A stretch of DNA of 64,000 nucleotides from Osmia lignaria lignaria (lineage: Eukaryota; Arthropoda; Insecta; Hymenoptera; Megachilidae), in assembly GCF_051020975.1 (NCBI RefSeq), contig NW_027478166.1:4341501-4405500 (forward strand), in the 5' to 3' direction. Shown piece after piece: positions 62,308-64,000 of the stretch. The position numbers were made by a program, and so were the translations under genes. A model generated the notes under the pieces. That model was not told the DNA's origin. It saw only the letters and a list, made by a program, of their open reading frames with translations, and did not search any database. Within the stretch, counting starts at the first letter, position 1; each line of letters starts with the position of its first letter.

Positions 62308-63273
62308 TGATCAGAAGCGTAGTTTTCGAGATATATCGAGATATTTAAAAGTTCCGAAGCCGCACCAACATAATAGAGATACAGAAACACCGTGGCCCCT
62401 CTCTTTGAGATAACTCTGCACTATTGCGAGCTGGAAATGCCACTTCCAGTTTAGCTGTGCAGAAGAAGAACAACAAGAAGAAGAAATATCTCGAAATATG
62501 TCCGTTAGGCCCCTTCCCTTGAGATAAATCTGCAAATATCTCGGAAACGAAGCGAGCTATGGCAAAATGTTAAGAGACCTTTTTTGTAGAGAATTATGTT
62601 TCCTACTTTTTATGTTCTATGATATTTTTTGATCAGACGCGTAGCTCTCGAGATATATCAAGATATTTAAAAGTTCCGAAGCCGCACCAACATAATAGAG
62701 ATACAAAAACACCGTGGCCCCTCTCTTTGAGATAACTCTGCACTATTGCGAGCTGGAAATGCCACTTCCAGTTTAGCTGTGCAGAAGAAGAACAACAAGA
62801 AGAAGAAATATCTCGAAATATGTCCGTTAGGCGCCTTCCCTTGAGATAAATCTGCAAATATCTCGGAAACGAAGCGAGCTATGGCAAAATGTTAAGAGAC
62901 CTTTTTTGTAGAGAATTATGTTTCCTACTTTTTATGTTCTATGATATTTTTTGATCAGACGCGTAGCTCTCGAGATATATCAAGATATTTAAAAGTTCCG
63001 AAGCCGCACCAACATAATAGAGATACAGAAACACCGTGGCCCCTCTCTTTGAGATAACTCTGCACTATTGCGAGCTGGAAATGCCACTTCCAGTTTAGCT
63101 GTGCAGAAGAAGAACAACAAGAAGAAGAAATATCTCGAAATATGTCCGTTAGGCGCCTTCCCTTGAGATAAATCTGCAAATATCTCGGAAACGAAGCGAG
63201 CTATGGCAAAATGTTAAGAGACCTTTTTTGTAGAGAATTAAGTTTCCTACTTTTTATGTTCTATGATATTTTT
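62308..63273. repeat. Three consecutive type 3 units
   Basis: All three have GAGCTGGAAATGCC with CCAGTTTAGC. The second and third also share CAGACGCGTAGCTC and GTTAGGCGCC, indicating recent single-unit duplication. The first has a type 2 left part (GAAGCGTAGTTTTCGAG), so it is a type 2/type 3 hybrid. Confidence 0.8.
62952..63273. repeat. Representative type 3 monomer
   Basis: Type 3 differs from type 1 by two linked substitutions flanking the hairpin loop (GAGCTGGAAATG and CCAGTTTAGC). These turn the imperfect inner inverted repeat into CTGGAA opposite TTCCAG, plus one potential G-T pair at the stem base. Confidence 0.8.
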
Positions 63274-63595
63274 TGATCAGATGCGTAGTTCTCGAGATAT
63301 ATCAAGATATTTAAAAGTTCCGAAGCCGCACCAACATAATAGAGATACAGAAACACCGTGGCCCCTTTCTTTGAGATAACTCTGCACTATTGCGAGCTGC
63401 AAATGCCACTTCCAGCTTAGCTGTGCAGAGGAAGAACAACAAGAAGAAGAAATATCTCGAAATATGTCCGTCAGGCCAGTTCCTTTGAGCTGAATCTGCA
63501 AATATCTCGGAAACGAAGCGAGCTATGGCAAAATGTTAAGAGACGTTTTTTGTAGAGAATTATGTTTCCTACAATTTATGTTCTATGATATTTTT
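63274..63595. repeat. Representative type 4 monomer
   Basis: Identical to type 1 except for a dense patch in the second internal element: GGCCAGTTCCTTTGAGCTG replaces GGCCCCTTCCCTTGAGATA, six changes within about 15 bases. Linked marks are GTGCAGAGGAAG before and GACGTTTTTTG after. The patch first appears near 14,530 and is absent to the left of that. Confidence 0.85.
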
Positions 63596-63917
63596 TGATC
63601 AGAAGCGTAGTTTTCGAGATATATCGAGATATTTAAAAGTTCCGAAGCCGCACCAACATAATAGGGATACAGAAACACCGTGGCCCCTTTCTTTGAGATA
63701 ACTCTGCACTAGTGCGAGCCGCAAATGCCACTTCCAGCTTAGCTGTGCAGAAGAAGAACAACAAGAAGAAGAAATATCTCGAAATATGTCCGTCAGGCCC
63801 CTTCCCTTGAGATAAATCTGCAAATATCTCGGAAACGAAGCGAGCTATGGCAAAATGTTAAGAGACCTTTTTTGTAGAGAATTAAGTTTCCTACTTTTTA
63901 TGTTCTATGATATTTTT

Positions 63918-64000
63918 TGATCAGATGCGTAGTTCTCGAGATATATCAAGATATTTAAAAGTTCCGAAGCCGCACCAACATAATAGAGATACAGAAACAC
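63918..64000. repeat. Partial monomer at right edge
   Basis: The final 83 bases are the start of a type 1 unit, from TGATCAGATGCG to ATACAGAAACAC. The array continues beyond the window. Confidence 0.95.

Larger units (their letters stand above)
1..64000. repeat. 322-bp tandem satellite array, entire window
   Basis: Every part of the window belongs to one tandem array with a 322-bp period, all units in the same orientation. The anchor TGATCAG recurs at 163, 485, 807, 1129 and so on to 63,918, giving 198 complete units. The anchor spacing departs from 322 in only seven units: one of 319 bp, four of 323 bp and two of 321 bp. Units differ from each other mainly by substitutions, typically a few per cent. 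No unique DNA, inserted mobile element or orientation switch was found. The array runs off both ends, so its full length is unknown. Such homogeneous arrays are typical of eukaryotic constitutive heterochromatin. Whether this one is centromeric, pericentromeric or subtelomeric cannot be told from the sequence. Confidence 0.98.

Noticed and set aside
166..63823. Some 175 minus-strand open frames of 74-84 codons as a tandem gene family
   Set aside because: They are the same frame in each satellite monomer. The period is not a multiple of three, frames are broken by scattered nonsense changes and frameshifts, extended versions depend only on loss of a neighbouring stop, and no recognisable domain or gene context exists.
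1..64000. CRISPR array
   Set aside because: The whole 322-bp unit is repeated without unique spacers, and no cas-like genes are present.
1..64000. Tandem gene cluster such as rRNA, 5S, snRNA or histone repeats
   Set aside because: No conserved RNA or histone sequence is recognisable in the monomer, and the unit is too short for rRNA or histone repeats.
1..64000. Transposable element array or LTR remnants
   Set aside because: No terminal repeats, target-site duplications, reverse transcriptase or transposase motifs were seen; all sequence is accounted for by the monomer.
1..64000. Telomeric repeats or an array boundary
   Set aside because: No short G-rich telomere-type repeats occur, and both window edges are inside ordinary monomers.

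Overview
The whole window is one satellite DNA array. A monomer of 322 bp (about 39% GC by hand count of one copy) is repeated head-to-tail in a single orientation from the first base to the last. TGATCA, or a one-base variant of it, marks each unit: the first is at 163 and the last at 63,918. That gives 198 complete monomers plus a partial unit at each edge, so the array continues beyond both ends. I found no unique sequence, transposon, RNA gene, CRISPR array or convincing protein gene. This fits eukaryotic constitutive heterochromatin (centromeric, pericentromeric or subtelomeric). The sequence alone does not identify the species. An invertebrate is only an impression from the ATATCTCGGAAAC-type motif.

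Monomers fall into a few subtypes defined by linked substitutions. Type 1 has gATGCGTAGTTCTCGAG with CTATTGCGAGCTGC. Type 2 has gAAGCGTAGTTTTCGAG with CTAGTGCGAGCCGC. Type 3 has GAGCTGGAAATGCC with CCAGTTTAGC. Type 4 has a converted-looking patch, GGCCAGTTCCTTTGAGCTG. Type 5 is a type 1/type 2 hybrid with CCCCGTTCTTTGAG and AAATATGCAAAT. Many units are mosaics of these. Inside each monomer there is an older duplication: two diverged copies of a GGCCCCTT...TTGAGATAA...TCTGCA segment 114 bp apart. There is also a nested inverted repeat around the middle.

Layout: 1-14 kb is mostly types 1 and 2, with repeated two-unit tracts offset by 966 or 1,932 bp (3 or 6 units). 14.65-17.87 kb largely alternates types 2 and 1. 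17.9-24 kb has local families (GTTAAGAAGCC units, then CGTTGAGATA and GATGAGTAG units). 25.6-31.4 kb (block A), 33.3-44.0 kb (block B) and 46.5-55.9 kb (block C) are three copies of one ordered series of variant monomers. B and C are nearly identical (roughly 99.7% where I compared them) apart from gains or losses of whole units. 58.8-62.0 kb alternates two variant types. 62.3-63.3 kb has three type 3 units in a row.

The main interest is evolutionary. Length is extremely conserved: I see only four independent indel events in 198 units, two of which were later copied to other places. Unit-order fossils allow individual unequal-exchange events to be placed inside single monomers. A 74-codon minus-strand reading frame stays open in about 175 of 198 units. 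I treat it as a by-product of monomer conservation, not as a gene. I do not see a gene-based novel system here.
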